DNA of 64,000 nucleotides from Deltaproteobacteria bacterium. Its GTDB lineage: Bacteria; Desulfobacterota; Binatia; DP-6. Positions 31,995 to 41,407 of this stretch are shown here, in pieces (the first letter of the stretch is position 1; every line of letters starts with the position of its first letter). The translations under genes and the position numbers were made by a program. The notes under the pieces are model-generated. The model worked only from the letters and a program-made list of their open reading frames with translations. It did no database searches and was not told the DNA's origin. Location: positions 1 through 64,000 of the forward strand of contig VBKF01000137.1 in NCBI GenBank assembly GCA_005888095.1, written 5' to 3'.

Positions 31995-34900
31995 ATGCCG
32001 AAGCGCCACCTCGTCCTCGGCCTGCTGGGCCTCGCCGCGGCGCTGCTCGTGCACCAGGGAAGGGCCCAGGCTCCGCCCACCGAGACGCTCATCTTCCCGG
32101 CGGTGGGCGACACCTACGTCGACGCCGCGCTGCCCACGACCAACTTCAACGCCGACGGCCACCTGCGGGCCGACGCCGACCCCGTCCGCATCAGCTACCT
32201 GCGCTTCACCGTCGCCGGTCTGAACAGGCGCCCCGTCGTGCAGGCCCGTGTCCAGCTCCAGGCGAACAGCACGCTCGCGGACAGCGGCGGCACCATCCAC
32301 CGCATCACCGACGACGCCTGGGACGAGGCCACGCTCACCTACGACGCCCGTCCTGCGGTCGACGGGCCGGCGCTCTCGACGCTCGGCCCGGTCGCCACGG
32401 GCGACATCGTCGAGTTCGACCTCGGCACGGCGATCACCGCCGACGGCACGTACAGCTTCGCGATCGACAGCGCGTCGCCGGACGGCGTCAGCTACAAGTC
32501 GGCGGCCTCGCTGGTCGGGCAGAAGCCGATCCTGCTCGTCACGGTCGCCGCCGGGCCGGCGCCCAGCGTGCGGATCCTCCAGCCGCCCGAGGGCGCCAGC
32601 TTCTTCGTCGGCGACCCGATCACGCTGCAGGGAACGGCGACCGACATGGCCGGGGACGACCTCTCCGGCTCGCTCGCCTGGCGCTCGGACCTCCAGGGAG
32701 ACCTCGGCGGCGGCGCGACCGTCAGCACGACGCTCGCCCGGGGCGACCACACCATCACCGCCGCGGTGACGGACGGCCTCGGGCTCACGGGCGAGGCGCG
32801 GCTCCACGTGAGCGTCACTCCGCAGCCGGCGGCCGACACGCCGCCGCTGGTGGCGATCACCGCGCCGCTCGCCGGCCGTGCGTACACGGCGGGCGTGCCG
32901 ATCCAGTTCGTCGGCACCGCGAACGACCTGGAGGACGGGGACCTCACGGCCAGCCTCGCCTGGACCTCCGACCGTGACGGCACCCTCGGCACGGGCGGGA
33001 GCTTCACCAGGCCCCTCAGCGCCGGCATGCACCGCATCACGGCGAGCGCCACCGATGGAGGGACGCTCACCAGCTCGGCCGAGGTGATGATCACGGTCGA
33101 GGCGCCGACTACCCTCCAGGTCGTCCCGACCGCCGATGCGTACGTCGACTCGGCTTCGGCGTCTGCGAACTTCGGCGCGAGCTCGATCCTGAGCGTGAAT
33201 TCTGCGCGCACGACCTATCTTCGCTTCACGGTGAACGGCATCGGTACGCGGCAGGTCGTGCGGGCTGCCCTCCGCCTGCAGGTCGACGGCTCCTCGGCTG
33301 CGGCGAGCCCGGCCGGCGGCACGGTGCATACGATCAGCAACGGCACCTGGGGCGAGCGGACGATCACCGCCAAGAGCCGGCCGCTCGTCGACGGTCCCGC
33401 CTTCGGCAGCGTGGGAGCCGTCAAGCCGGGGCAGGTGGTCGAGTTCGATCTCACCGGTGCCGTCACCGGCGACGGCACCTACGACCTGGCGCTGGTCAGC
33501 CCCTCCGCGGACAACGCCAATTACCGCTCGCGCGAGACGTTGACCCCGCCGAAGCTCGTCCTCGCGCTCTCGGGCAATGCGCCGATCGTCGCCATCACGG
33601 CGCCGCCGAACCAGGCGGTCTTCCCGCTCGGCGCCGCGGTCGCGTTCACCGGCGTGGCGACCGACGTCGAGGACGGCGACGTCAGCCCCGGCCTGCAGTG
33701 GACGTCGAGCCTCGACGGCGACCTCGGCACCGGCGCACGCCTCTCGTCGTCGTCGCTCCGGGTCGGTACGCACACCATCACCGCCGCGGCGACCGACTCC
33801 AACGGCCATCCCGGCCAGGCCCGGATCGCCGTACGCGTGCGCGGCCCGAACGCGGCGCCCGCGGTCACCATCACCGCGCCCGCGGACGGCGCGTCTGCGC
33901 CCGCCGGCACGCCGGTCATCCTCGCCGCCACCGCCACCGACGACTTCGACCCCGACCCGAGCGCGAGCATCCGCTGGTCGTCGAGCCTCGACGGCGACCT
34001 CGGCGCGGGCGGCGCGCGCACCGTCGTCCTCCGCCATGAAGGCGTCCACGTGCTCACCGCCGCCGTGACCGACTCCGACGGCGCCACGGGCACGGCGAGC
34101 GTCACCTTCACCGTCAACCCGACGCCGCCGGTGGTGACGATCGTCGCGCCCGCCGAGGGGACGAGGGTCTTCCAGGGCACGCCGCTGCCCTTCACGGGAA
34201 CGGCCATCGACGCCACCGACGGCGTCCTCTCGAACACGCTCCATTGGACGTCGAGCCTCGACGGCGACCTCGGCGCCGGCGCGAGCATCACCGCCGGGAC
34301 GCTCGGGATCGGCACGCACGTGATCACCGCGCGCGTCGAGGACGCCGGCGGTCTCGCGGGCGAGGCGACCCGCACCGTCGTGATCCGGCCGCCGAACGTG
34401 CCCCCGGCCGTCACCATCCAGGCGCCCGCGGACGGGGCGGCGCTCCTCGCCGGCCGGCCAATCGTCCTCGCCGCCACGGCCGCGGACGCCGAGGACGGCG
34501 ACCTCGGCGCCCGTGTGCGCTGGACCTCGAGTCTCGCCGGCACGCTCGGCACCGGAGGGACGCTGACCGTGCCGGCGCTCGCGCCGGGCGCCCAGACGCT
34601 CACCGCCACGGTCACCGACCGGGACGGCGCCGTCGCCGGCGCCAGCGTCCACGTCAGCGTGAGCCCCTCGGTGCTGGCCTTCGTCCCCGTGGCCGATACC
34701 TACGTGGATGCCGCGACGCCCACCAAGGTCTACGGCACCGCGCCCGGACTGCTGGCCGGCAGCTCTCCCGTGCGCCAGGCCTTCCTGCGCTTCCAGGTGG
34801 CCGGCGTCGGGCCCTTCGCCGTCCAGCGAGCCATCCTGCGCCTCACAGCCGGCAAGGGCAGCAGCGACGGCGGCCGCGTCGGCGGCGCCGTCTACGCGCT

Positions 34901-37900
34901 TGCAAGCCCGGCCGCCTGGTCGGAGGCGAAGACCACCTACAACACCCGTCCCGCGGTCGTGGGCACACCGCTCGCCACCCGCCTGACGGCGATCAAGCCC
35001 GGCCAGGTGGTGGACCTCGACGTGACCTCCGCGCTCGGGTCCGACGGCGTCTACGACTTCGCGCTGCTCAACACGAACCGCGACTGGGTGCGCTACCAGA
35101 GCCGCGAGGGCGCGAAGAAGCCCGAGCTCCTCCTGACGCTCGAGCCGGACACGGCGCCGACGGTCATCGTCACCGCCCCGGCGCCCGCCGCCGTGAGCAG
35201 CCCGGGCGCGCCGGTCACCTTCGCGGGCGCGGCCAGCGACGCCGAGAGCGGCGACCTGAGCGGCCGGATCCAGTGGGCGTCGGACCGGGACGGCGCGCTC
35301 GGCAGCGGCCCCACGATCACGGTGGCGACGCTCAGCCCCGGCCCGCACACCATCTCGGCGCGCGTGACCGACCCGAGCGGTCTGACCGCCGAGGCCGAGA
35401 CGACCGTGGTCGTCGATCACCCCCCGGCGGTCACGATGGACACGCCCGCCGACGGCGCGGTCGTGTTCACCGACGCCGGACCCATCACGTTCACGGCCAC
35501 GGCCGTCGACGCGGAGGACGGCGACCTCGCCGGCGCCCTCGGCTGGACCTCGAGCCTCGACGGCCCGCTCGGCACGGGCGGCAGCGTGAGCCGCGCGCTC
35601 ACCGTCGGTCTCCACACGGTCAGCGCCGCGGTCACCGACACGCGGGGTGTCACCAGCCAGGCACGGATCGGGCTGCGCGTCCGCGCGCCGAATGCGCCAC
35701 CCGTGGTCACCATCGCCGCACCCGCCGACGGCGCCGCCGTGCCGGCGGGCCCCCCCGTCTCCCTGGCCGCCACCGCCACCGACGACTTCGACGGCGACCT
35801 GAGCAGCCGGATCGAGTGGAGCTCGGACGTCGCCGGGCCGCTCGGCACCGGCGCGACGCGCACCCTCACGCTGCACGAGGGGACGCATCGGCTCACGGCC
35901 ACCGTGACCGACTCCGACGGCGCGCCGGCGTCGGCGACGATCACGCTCACCATCACGCCCACGCCGCCGGTGGTGACGATCGACGCGCCGGTGCCGGGCG
36001 CGCTCGTGTTCGCCAACCTGGGCGCCGCCTTCGGGGCGAGCGCCATCGACGCCACCGACGGCGACCTGTCGGACCGTCTCGTCTGGACCTCGGACATCGA
36101 CGGGCCGCTCGGCAGCGGCGCGAGCTTCTTCGCCAACACGCTCAGCGTGGGCACGCACCGCGTGACGGCGACCGTGGCCGACGCGGGCGGCCTCACCGGC
36201 GGCGCGGAGCGCATCGTCGTGGTGCTGCCGCCGAACACCTATCCCGCGATCGCCATCGACGCCCCGACCGACGGCGCCGCGCTCTTCGCCGGCCTGCCGC
36301 TCCTGCTGGCCGCGCATGCGATCGACGAGGAGGACGGCGAGCTGAGTGGGGCCATCCGCTGGAGCTCGGACCGCGACGGCCCGCTCGGCACCGGGGCGAT
36401 GCTCACCATGGCGAACCTCTCGGCCGGCGCCCACACCATGACGGCGAGCGTCACCGATGCCGCGGGAGCCACCAGCGCCGCCAGCGTGAGCGTCGTGGTG
36501 GGCGCGCGGACGATCGCGCTCGCGCCGGTGGCCGACACCTACGTCGACGCCAGCAACCCGGGTGTGAAGTTCGGGTCCGCCACGTCGCTCTTCGTCGACA
36601 ACTCGCCCGTCAAGCAGGCCTACCTGCGCTTCGACGTGCGCGGCATCATGCCGCCGTTCACCGTGCAGCGCGCGCGCCTGCGGCTCACGGCCGCCTCGTC
36701 CAGCGCCGCCGCCAGCGCGAGCGGGGGCCGGGTGCAGACGATCGTGGCCGGAAACCTCGCCTGGTCCGAAGCGTCCACCACCTGGGCCACGCGCCCCGCG
36801 CTCGACGGCCCGACGCTCGCCGCCCGGGGCGCCGTCACCGCCAACCAGGTGGTCGACTTCGACGTGACGGCGGCGGTCCCGAGCGACGGGATCTACAGCT
36901 TCGGGCTCGCCACCACCTCGAGCGACGAGGTCGTCTACCGCAGCCGCGAGGCGACCACCGGCAGGCCCGAGCTCCTCCTCGAGCTGCACGGCCCCGATGA
37001 CCCCGTGGTGACGATCGCCGAGCCGGGGAACGGCGCGCAGGTTTCGTCCGGGCAGGAGGTGGTCTTCAGCGCCGCCGCCGTCGACCGTCAGGACGGCGAC
37101 CTCTCCCCCCGCATCCAGTGGACGTCCAGCCTCGACGGCCCGCTCGGCACGGGGGCCTCGTTCGCCCGCGTGCTGAGCCCCGGCACGCACACCATCGCCG
37201 CCACGGTGACCGACTCGAGCAACGTGCCGGGCAGCGCCACGGTGGTGGTGACGGTCACCTCCAACGGCAACCTCGGCTTTCGGGACTTCACGTACCCGGC
37301 TGCGGTCGGCACCGGGATGTCGAACGAGGCCACGGCCCAGAAGCCCGAGAGCCACCTCTGGTTCGTCGACGGCACGTGGTGGGCCACGCTCTACAGCGGC
37401 GCCGCGCACGCGCACCACATCCACCGCCTGGATCGCAGCACGCAACGCTGGATCGACACCGGCGTCTTCATCGACGAGCGCCCGATGAGCCGTCAGGACT
37501 GCCTGTGGAACGGCGAGAAGCTGTACATGGTCTCGCGCACCGGCTACCTGGCGCCCGGGACCAACCGGCTGCTCCGCTACTCCTACGACCCGACGCTCGG
37601 GACCTACGTTCTCGACGCCGGCTTCCCGGTCGAGCTCCCAGGCGGCGGCACCAACTCGATGACGCTCGCCGAGGACTCGACCGGCCGCTTCTGGGTGGCC
37701 TACACCCGCAACGGCTCGGTGTTCGTTGCCCACTCGCTCGACGACGACCTGCACTGGTCGGCGCCGTTCGTCCTGCCCGCCACCCAGGGCCTCCCCGTCG
37801 CCACCACCACCACCGAGCTCGCGGGCGTCATCGCGATGAACGGGAAGATCGGGGTCTTCTGGACCAACCAGCGGACCCAGGCCGACTACTTCGCGGTGCA

Positions 37901-38405
37901 CCCCGATGACGCGGCCCCGGGCGCCGGCTGGACCACCGAGGTCGCCGTCGCCGGCAGCAAGGCCGCCGACGACCACTTCAACATGAAGCTCGCCGCCGAC
38001 GGCAGGCTGTGGGTAGTGATGAAAACGAGCCGCAGCAGTGCGTCCGACACGCTGGTCGGCCTGCTCGTCCGCTCGCCCGACGGAACCTGGTCGCCGATGT
38101 ACACCGTCGCCACCTTCGCGACGCTCGGCACGCGCGGCCTCGTCCAGCTCGACGAGCTGCACCGCCGCGTCTACATCTTCTACTCGCCGTTCCACCAGTC
38201 GATCTACTACAAGACCACCGACATGGACCGGATCGCGCTCCAGGGTGGGCTCGGCATCCCCGTCATCACGAGCACCGCGGTGCGCGACATCAACAACCCG
38301 ACCGGCACCAAGCAGCCGGTCACGCCGGAGAGCGGGATCGTGGTGGTCGCCTCGAGCCCGGGCGATCTCAGCTACTGGCACAACAGGCTGCCGATCTCCC
38401 CCTGA
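31995..38405 (+). CDS. giant modular secreted protein: DNRLRE, Ig-like repeats, BNR-like C-terminus
   Basis: A 2136-aa exported protein starting at the ATG at 31995 after a GAGGAG site. The signal peptide is HLVLGLLGLAAALLVHQGRA. Four DNRLRE domains (each with a (V/A)DTYVDA motif, a YLRF strand and a PELLL-type end) alternate with twelve Ig/PKD-like repeats of about 90 aa. The Ig pattern is V.ITAPADGA...G..V...ATA.D..DGDLS..I.WTSSLDG.LGTG...GTH.ITA.VTDS.G. The order is D-2-D-4-D-5-D-1. The last 380 residues (PESHLWFVDGTWWATLYSGA and later) look like a BNR/sialidase-type propeller. DNRLRE domains are carbohydrate-binding-like, so a role in surface polysaccharide binding or processing is likely. 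Confidence 0.88.
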   Translation: MPKRHLVLGLLGLAAALLVHQGRAQAPPTETLIFPAVGDTYVDAALPTTNFNADGHLRADADPVRISYLRFTVAGLNRRPVVQARVQLQANSTLADSGGTIHRITDDAWDEATLTYDARPAVDGPALSTLGPVATGDIVEFDLGTAITADGTYSFAIDSASPDGVSYKSAASLVGQKPILLVTVAAGPAPSVRILQPPEGASFFVGDPITLQGTATDMAGDDLSGSLAWRSDLQGDLGGGATVSTTLARGDHTITAAVTDGLGLTGEARLHVSVTPQPAADTPPLVAITAPLAGRAYTAGVPIQFVGTANDLEDGDLTASLAWTSDRDGTLGTGGSFTRPLSAGMHRITASATDGGTLTSSAEVMITVEAPTTLQVVPTADAYVDSASASANFGASSILSVNSARTTYLRFTVNGIGTRQVVRAALRLQVDGSSAAASPAGGTVHTISNGTWGERTITAKSRPLVDGPAFGSVGAVKPGQVVEFDLTGAVTGDGTYDLALVSPSADNANYRSRETLTPPKLVLALSGNAPIVAITAPPNQAVFPLGAAVAFTGVATDVEDGDVSPGLQWTSSLDGDLGTGARLSSSSLRVGTHTITAAATDSNGHPGQARIAVRVRGPNAAPAVTITAPADGASAPAGTPVILAATATDDFDPDPSASIRWSSSLDGDLGAGGARTVVLRHEGVHVLTAAVTDSDGATGTASVTFTVNPTPPVVTIVAPAEGTRVFQGTPLPFTGTAIDATDGVLSNTLHWTSSLDGDLGAGASITAGTLGIGTHVITARVEDAGGLAGEATRTVVIRPPNVPPAVTIQAPADGAALLAGRPIVLAATAADAEDGDLGARVRWTSSLAGTLGTGGTLTVPALAPGAQTLTATVTDRDGAVAGASVHVSVSPSVLAFVPVADTYVDAATPTKVYGTAPGLLAGSSPVRQAFLRFQVAGVGPFAVQRAILRLTAGKGSSDGGRVGGAVYALASPAAWSEAKTTYNTRPAVVGTPLATRLTAIKPGQVVDLDVTSALGSDGVYDFALLNTNRDWVRYQSREGAKKPELLLTLEPDTAPTVIVTAPAPAAVSSPGAPVTFAGAASDAESGDLSGRIQWASDRDGALGSGPTITVATLSPGPHTISARVTDPSGLTAEAETTVVVDHPPAVTMDTPADGAVVFTDAGPITFTATAVDAEDGDLAGALGWTSSLDGPLGTGGSVSRALTVGLHTVSAAVTDTRGVTSQARIGLRVRAPNAPPVVTIAAPADGAAVPAGPPVSLAATATDDFDGDLSSRIEWSSDVAGPLGTGATRTLTLHEGTHRLTATVTDSDGAPASATITLTITPTPPVVTIDAPVPGALVFANLGAAFGASAIDATDGDLSDRLVWTSDIDGPLGSGASFFANTLSVGTHRVTATVADAGGLTGGAERIVVVLPPNTYPAIAIDAPTDGAALFAGLPLLLAAHAIDEEDGELSGAIRWSSDRDGPLGTGAMLTMANLSAGAHTMTASVTDAAGATSAASVSVVVGARTIALAPVADTYVDASNPGVKFGSATSLFVDNSPVKQAYLRFDVRGIMPPFTVQRARLRLTAASSSAAASASGGRVQTIVAGNLAWSEASTTWATRPALDGPTLAARGAVTANQVVDFDVTAAVPSDGIYSFGLATTSSDEVVYRSREATTGRPELLLELHGPDDPVVTIAEPGNGAQVSSGQEVVFSAAAVDRQDGDLSPRIQWTSSLDGPLGTGASFARVLSPGTHTIAATVTDSSNVPGSATVVVTVTSNGNLGFRDFTYPAAVGTGMSNEATAQKPESHLWFVDGTWWATLYSGAAHAHHIHRLDRSTQRWIDTGVFIDERPMSRQDCLWNGEKLYMVSRTGYLAPGTNRLLRYSYDPTLGTYVLDAGFPVELPGGGTNSMTLAEDSTGRFWVAYTRNGSVFVAHSLDDDLHWSAPFVLPATQGLPVATTTTELAGVIAMNGKIGVFWTNQRTQADYFAVHPDDAAPGAGWTTEVAVAGSKAADDHFNMKLAADGRLWVVMKTSRSSASDTLVGLLVRSPDGTWSPMYTVATFATLGTRGLVQLDELHRRVYIFYSPFHQSIYYKTTDMDRIALQGGLGIPVITSTAVRDINNPTGTKQPVTPESGIVVVASSPGDLSYWHNRLPISP

Positions 38406-38462
38406 CGGGGGTGACGCGCCGTCTCGACCGGCGCGGCGCACCCGTTGTAGAGTCCGCGCGCG

Positions 38463-39392
38463 ATGGGCGACATGCTGGCGGGCCGGGTGGCGGTCGTCAC
38501 CGGGGGCGGCCGGGGCATCGGCCGCGGCGTCGCGCGGGCGCTGGCCGCCGCCGGCGCCAGGGTGGTGGTGAACGACTACGGCGTCGCCGTCGACGGCCGC
38601 GCGCCGTCCACCGGCCCCGCCTTCGACGTCGTCGCCGAGATCGAGCGGGACGGGGGCGAGGCGGTCGCCAACCCGGACTCCGTCGCCGATTGGGAAGGCG
38701 CTCGGCGCATCATCGGCACGGCGCTGTCGCGCTTCGGCCGCATCGACATCCTGGTCACCTGCGCCGGCATCCTGCGCGACCGGATGATCTTCAACATGAG
38801 CGAGGAGGAGTGGGACGCGGTCCTCGCCGTGCACCTGAAGGGGACCTTCAACTGCGTGCGGCACGCCTGCACCCACATGCGCGAGCAGCGCTGGGGCCGC
38901 ATCGTCACCTTCAGCTCGGGCTCGGGCCTCTTCGGGAACCCCGGCCAGGCGAACTACGGCGCCGCCAAGTCGGCCATCGGGGGGCTCACCAAGGTGGCCG
39001 CCCGCGACCTCGGGAAGTACGGCGTCACGGTCAACGCGATCTGCCCGGTCGCCGGGACACGGATGACGGTCAACGAGGAGGTGCGCCGCGCGCGCGAGCT
39101 GCGCAGGCAGCAAGGCATCCAGCGCGAGGACCGGGGTGTCGCCCAGATCGAGGAGCTCGACCCCGACGATGTCGCACCCACCGTGGTCTACCTGGCGAGC
39201 GAGCACGCCCGCGGGGTGAACGGGCAGTTCTTCCTGTGCTTCGGGAACACGGTGGCGCTCGTCTCGCAGCCGCGCCCGGTGAAGGCGCTCTACAAGGCGG
39301 ACGGCAACTGGACGCTCGACGAGCTCGAGCGCCTCGCGCCGGCGACGGTCCTCGAGGGCCTCGTGAACCCGGCGCCTGCGAAGGACGCCTGA
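38463..39392 (+). CDS. SDR family oxidoreductase (MFE-2/hydroxyacyl-CoA type)
   Basis: A 309-aa short-chain dehydrogenase. The NAD(P) site is TGGGRGIGRGVARAL, and the catalytic triad lies in FSSGSGLFGNPGQANYGAAK (Ser, Tyr-x3-Lys). The long insertions VVNDYGVAVDGRAPSTGPAF and ILRDRMIFNMSEEEWD are typical of the dehydrogenase domain of peroxisomal MFE-2 and its bacterial homologues. Those proteins oxidise 3-hydroxyacyl-CoA. The C-terminal extension of about 50 residues (WTLDELERLAPATVLEGLVN) is shared with the next gene. It forms a tandem pair with the SDR that starts 2 bp after its stop. Confidence 0.9.
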   Translation: MGDMLAGRVAVVTGGGRGIGRGVARALAAAGARVVVNDYGVAVDGRAPSTGPAFDVVAEIERDGGEAVANPDSVADWEGARRIIGTALSRFGRIDILVTCAGILRDRMIFNMSEEEWDAVLAVHLKGTFNCVRHACTHMREQRWGRIVTFSSGSGLFGNPGQANYGAAKSAIGGLTKVAARDLGKYGVTVNAICPVAGTRMTVNEEVRRARELRRQQGIQREDRGVAQIEELDPDDVAPTVVYLASEHARGVNGQFFLCFGNTVALVSQPRPVKALYKADGNWTLDELERLAPATVLEGLVNPAPAKDA

Positions 39393-39394
39393 GC

Positions 39395-40321
39395 ATGGGT
39401 CGGCTCGACGGCAAGGCGGCCGTGGTGACCGGGGCGGGGCGCGGGATCGGCCGGGCGATCGCCGAGCTGCTCGCGGCCGAGGGCGCCGCCGTGGTGGTGA
39501 ACGACCTCGGCGCCGAGGTCGACGGCCGCGGGAGCCAGGCGAGCGTCGCCGACGAGGTGGTCGCCGCGATCCGCGCGAAGGGCGGCCGGGCGGTCGCGAG
39601 CTACGAGAGCGTCGCCGACTTCCAGGCGGCCGAGCGCATCGTCGGCAGCGCGGTCCGCGAGTTCGGCGCGATCGACGTCCTGGTCAACAACGCCGGCATC
39701 CTGCGCGACCGCATGCTGTTCAACATGACGGAGGAAGAGTGGGACGCGGTCATCGCCGTGCACCTCAAGGGGACGTTCAACTGCACCCGCCATGCCGCCG
39801 TCCACATGCGGCAGCAGCGCCGCGGGCGGATCATCTCGATCTCCTCCACCTCGGGCGTGTACGGCAACTCGGGGCAGGCGAACTACGGGGCGGCCAAGGA
39901 CGGCATCGCGGGCCTCACGCGCGTCGCGTCCCGCGACCTCGGCCGCTACGGGATCACGGTGAACGCCGTCTGCCCCGGCGCGCTGACGCGCATGTCGCAG
40001 ACGGTGCCGCCGAGCGTGCGGCGGGCGCGGGCCGAGCGCGGGCTGGAGACGGGATTCGAGGAGCGCGGCTTCCCGCTCCGGAACTTCGGGCCGGAGAACG
40101 TCGCGCCGTGGGTGGTCTACCTGGCGACCGACGCGGCCCGGAACGTCAATGGGCAGACCTTCCTGGTCATGGCGGGGCTCGTCGCCCTGCTCAACTATCC
40201 CGCCCCGGTGCGGACGATCCAGAAGGCGGGACGCTGGACGCCCGAGGAGATCGCGACGATCTTCCCGCACACGCTCGGGATGGATCTGGTCAACCCGGCG
40301 CCGCCGGAGACGGCGCGCTAG
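39395..40321 (+). CDS. SDR family oxidoreductase (tandem paralogue)
   Basis: A 308-aa enzyme, strongly similar along its full length to the preceding SDR. It has TGAGRGIGRAIAELLAAEG, VNDLGAEVDGRGSQASVADE, NNAGILRDRMLFNMTEEEWD and the catalytic ISSTSGVYGNSGQANYGAAK. The NAD(P)-binding Asp after beta-2 (VVVNDLG) suggests NAD preference. The C-terminal region WTPEEIATIFPHTLGMDLVN parallels the first copy. Only 2 bp separate the genes, so they form one operon and may act as a heteromer or on successive substrates in fatty-acid or steroid side-chain oxidation. Confidence 0.9.
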   Translation: MGRLDGKAAVVTGAGRGIGRAIAELLAAEGAAVVVNDLGAEVDGRGSQASVADEVVAAIRAKGGRAVASYESVADFQAAERIVGSAVREFGAIDVLVNNAGILRDRMLFNMTEEEWDAVIAVHLKGTFNCTRHAAVHMRQQRRGRIISISSTSGVYGNSGQANYGAAKDGIAGLTRVASRDLGRYGITVNAVCPGALTRMSQTVPPSVRRARAERGLETGFEERGFPLRNFGPENVAPWVVYLATDAARNVNGQTFLVMAGLVALLNYPAPVRTIQKAGRWTPEEIATIFPHTLGMDLVNPAPPETAR

Positions 40322-40335
40322 GGCGAGGGGGAGGA

Positions 40336-40367
40336 GGCGGAGACGGTGCGGCCGCCCCGTCTCCGCC
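40336..40367. terminator. bidirectional terminator-like hairpin
   Basis: A perfect 11-bp inverted repeat (ggcggagacgg / ccgtctccgcc, 40336-40346 and 40357-40367) with a 10-nt loop sits between the convergent SDR stop and the small minus-strand gene. There is no long T run on either side, so it may terminate weakly or stabilise 3' ends. Confidence 0.55.
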
Positions 40368-40382
40368 GGCGGGAACCGTTTC

Positions 40383-40655
40383 TCAGGACGGCAGCGGCTC
40401 GGACTTCTTGTCGGGCACCGAGAGCGAGGACTCTTCCTCACGGTTGGCTTCCATGAGAGCCCGCAGAATCCGTTCCATGACGGTGATCTCGGTGTTCATC
40501 GACATCAGGCTGTCGAGCGTGCCGGCCCAGTGCTCGTCCGGTCCGGCGTCTCCGTTGGAGAGCACCGCGAGATGGCGGGCCGTCGTAAGCACCGCATCCG
40601 AAGCGAGTTTCAAGTGAACGGCCAACTCGGTGAAGGTCTCGCGGTCGATTATCAT
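40383..40655 (-). CDS. 90-aa helical hypothetical protein
   Basis: A small acidic protein that I cannot assign: FTELAVHLKLASDAVLTTAR, then HLAVLSNGDAGPDEHWAGTL and a charged C-terminal tail (EEESSLSVPDKKSEPLPS). It is predicted to be two or three helices with no membrane segment. It starts at the ATG at 40655, preceded by about 300 bp without a gene, so it probably has its own promoter. The Met- and Glu-rich middle (MSMNTEITVMERILRALMEA) suggests a dimerising helix. Codon use is less extreme than in neighbouring genes. Confidence 0.6.
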   Translation of the reverse strand: MIIDRETFTELAVHLKLASDAVLTTARHLAVLSNGDAGPDEHWAGTLDSLMSMNTEITVMERILRALMEANREEESSLSVPDKKSEPLPS

Positions 40656-40963
40656 CGTTCCAAGCCCCCTCGGGGGGCGGGAAGTAGCGAAAGCGGTGCC
40701 AGCGAGGGGTTCCCCGCACGCTCGACGCGGCGGCCGCGCGCGGGTTTCGCAAGGGTTTGCGGACGGCGCCCGGCGGCGACGCTCTTTCTCCATCTTCTCG
40801 CCGGGTTGGACTAGCAAGACGGTCGTAGCCAACGGCGCGATGGCGAACCCGCTCCCCGCAGCCAACATGGCGTCGTCCGAGCACGCCCGGCCCGCGCCGC
40901 GGGGGCACGACCGTGCAAACCTGCTTTGGTTCGAAACCTGAGGCAGCCGCGCAAGGACCGGCA
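40656..40963. other. 308-bp intergenic region
   Basis: No gene is convincing here. The stretch is the upstream region of the 90-aa gene, and its 3' end abuts the PPOX gene stop. The segment 40790-40860 is locally less GC-rich (gactagcaagacggtcgtag) and may carry the promoter. Nothing else is recognisable. Confidence 0.4.
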
Positions 40964-41407
40964 TCACGTTCCGCGCAGCGAGCGCCACATGATGACCCGC
41001 ACCGGATCGATGCGCACCACGGGATGGCGCGTCGAGTCATCGAGGCGCATCACCTTGTACTGCGCGTAGCGTGCGCGCAGGAGACGGAGCGCGGCGTCAT
41101 GCGCGGCCGGTTCGGTGAGGAAGAAAGCCGTGCCGCGCACCAGCACCCACGCGAGCCGCGACCAGTCCTCGTCGTAGTCGTCGACGACGAGCGCAGCGCG
41201 AGCGTTCTCGCGCAGGTTCTTGAGCCGCTGGAGCTCGCGGGGCGCGCGGCGCTTCGGCTTCTCGTCGGCGATGAAGTAGAGCGCCGCGTCGTCGAGCGCA
41301 TAGCAGACGGGGACGACATGCGGGGCGCCGTCTGCGCCCGCGGTGGCCAGGTGCCCGACGCGATGCGTCTCAAGGAAGCGACGCGCTTCCTCGCTCCAGA
41401 CCCCCAT
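40964..41407 (-). CDS. pyridoxamine 5'-phosphate oxidase-fold protein (PPOX class)
   Basis: A 147-aa split-barrel flavin- or F420-binding protein. It starts MGVWSEEARRFLETHRVGHL and continues ATAGADGAPHVVPVCYALDD, with ALVVDDYDEDWSRLAWVLVR in the middle. This matches the TIGR03668-type PPOX group, which is usually predicted to be F420-dependent. It ends VVRIDPVRVIMWRSLRG. The redox substrate is unknown. The start at 41407 lies inside the 3' end of the RNase Z-like gene (38-bp overlap in another frame), so the two genes are probably co-translated. Confidence 0.85.
   Translation of the reverse strand: MGVWSEEARRFLETHRVGHLATAGADGAPHVVPVCYALDDAALYFIADEKPKRRAPRELQRLKNLRENARAALVVDDYDEDWSRLAWVLVRGTAFFLTEPAAHDAALRLLRARYAQYKVMRLDDSTRHPVVRIDPVRVIMWRSLRGT

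Noticed and set aside
31896..39206. A 2436-codon open frame on the minus strand
   Set aside because: It is antisense to the 2136-aa DNRLRE protein and the first SDR. The product is a low-complexity mix of Arg, Gly, Ala, Asp and Val without domains, a known effect of high GC codon use.
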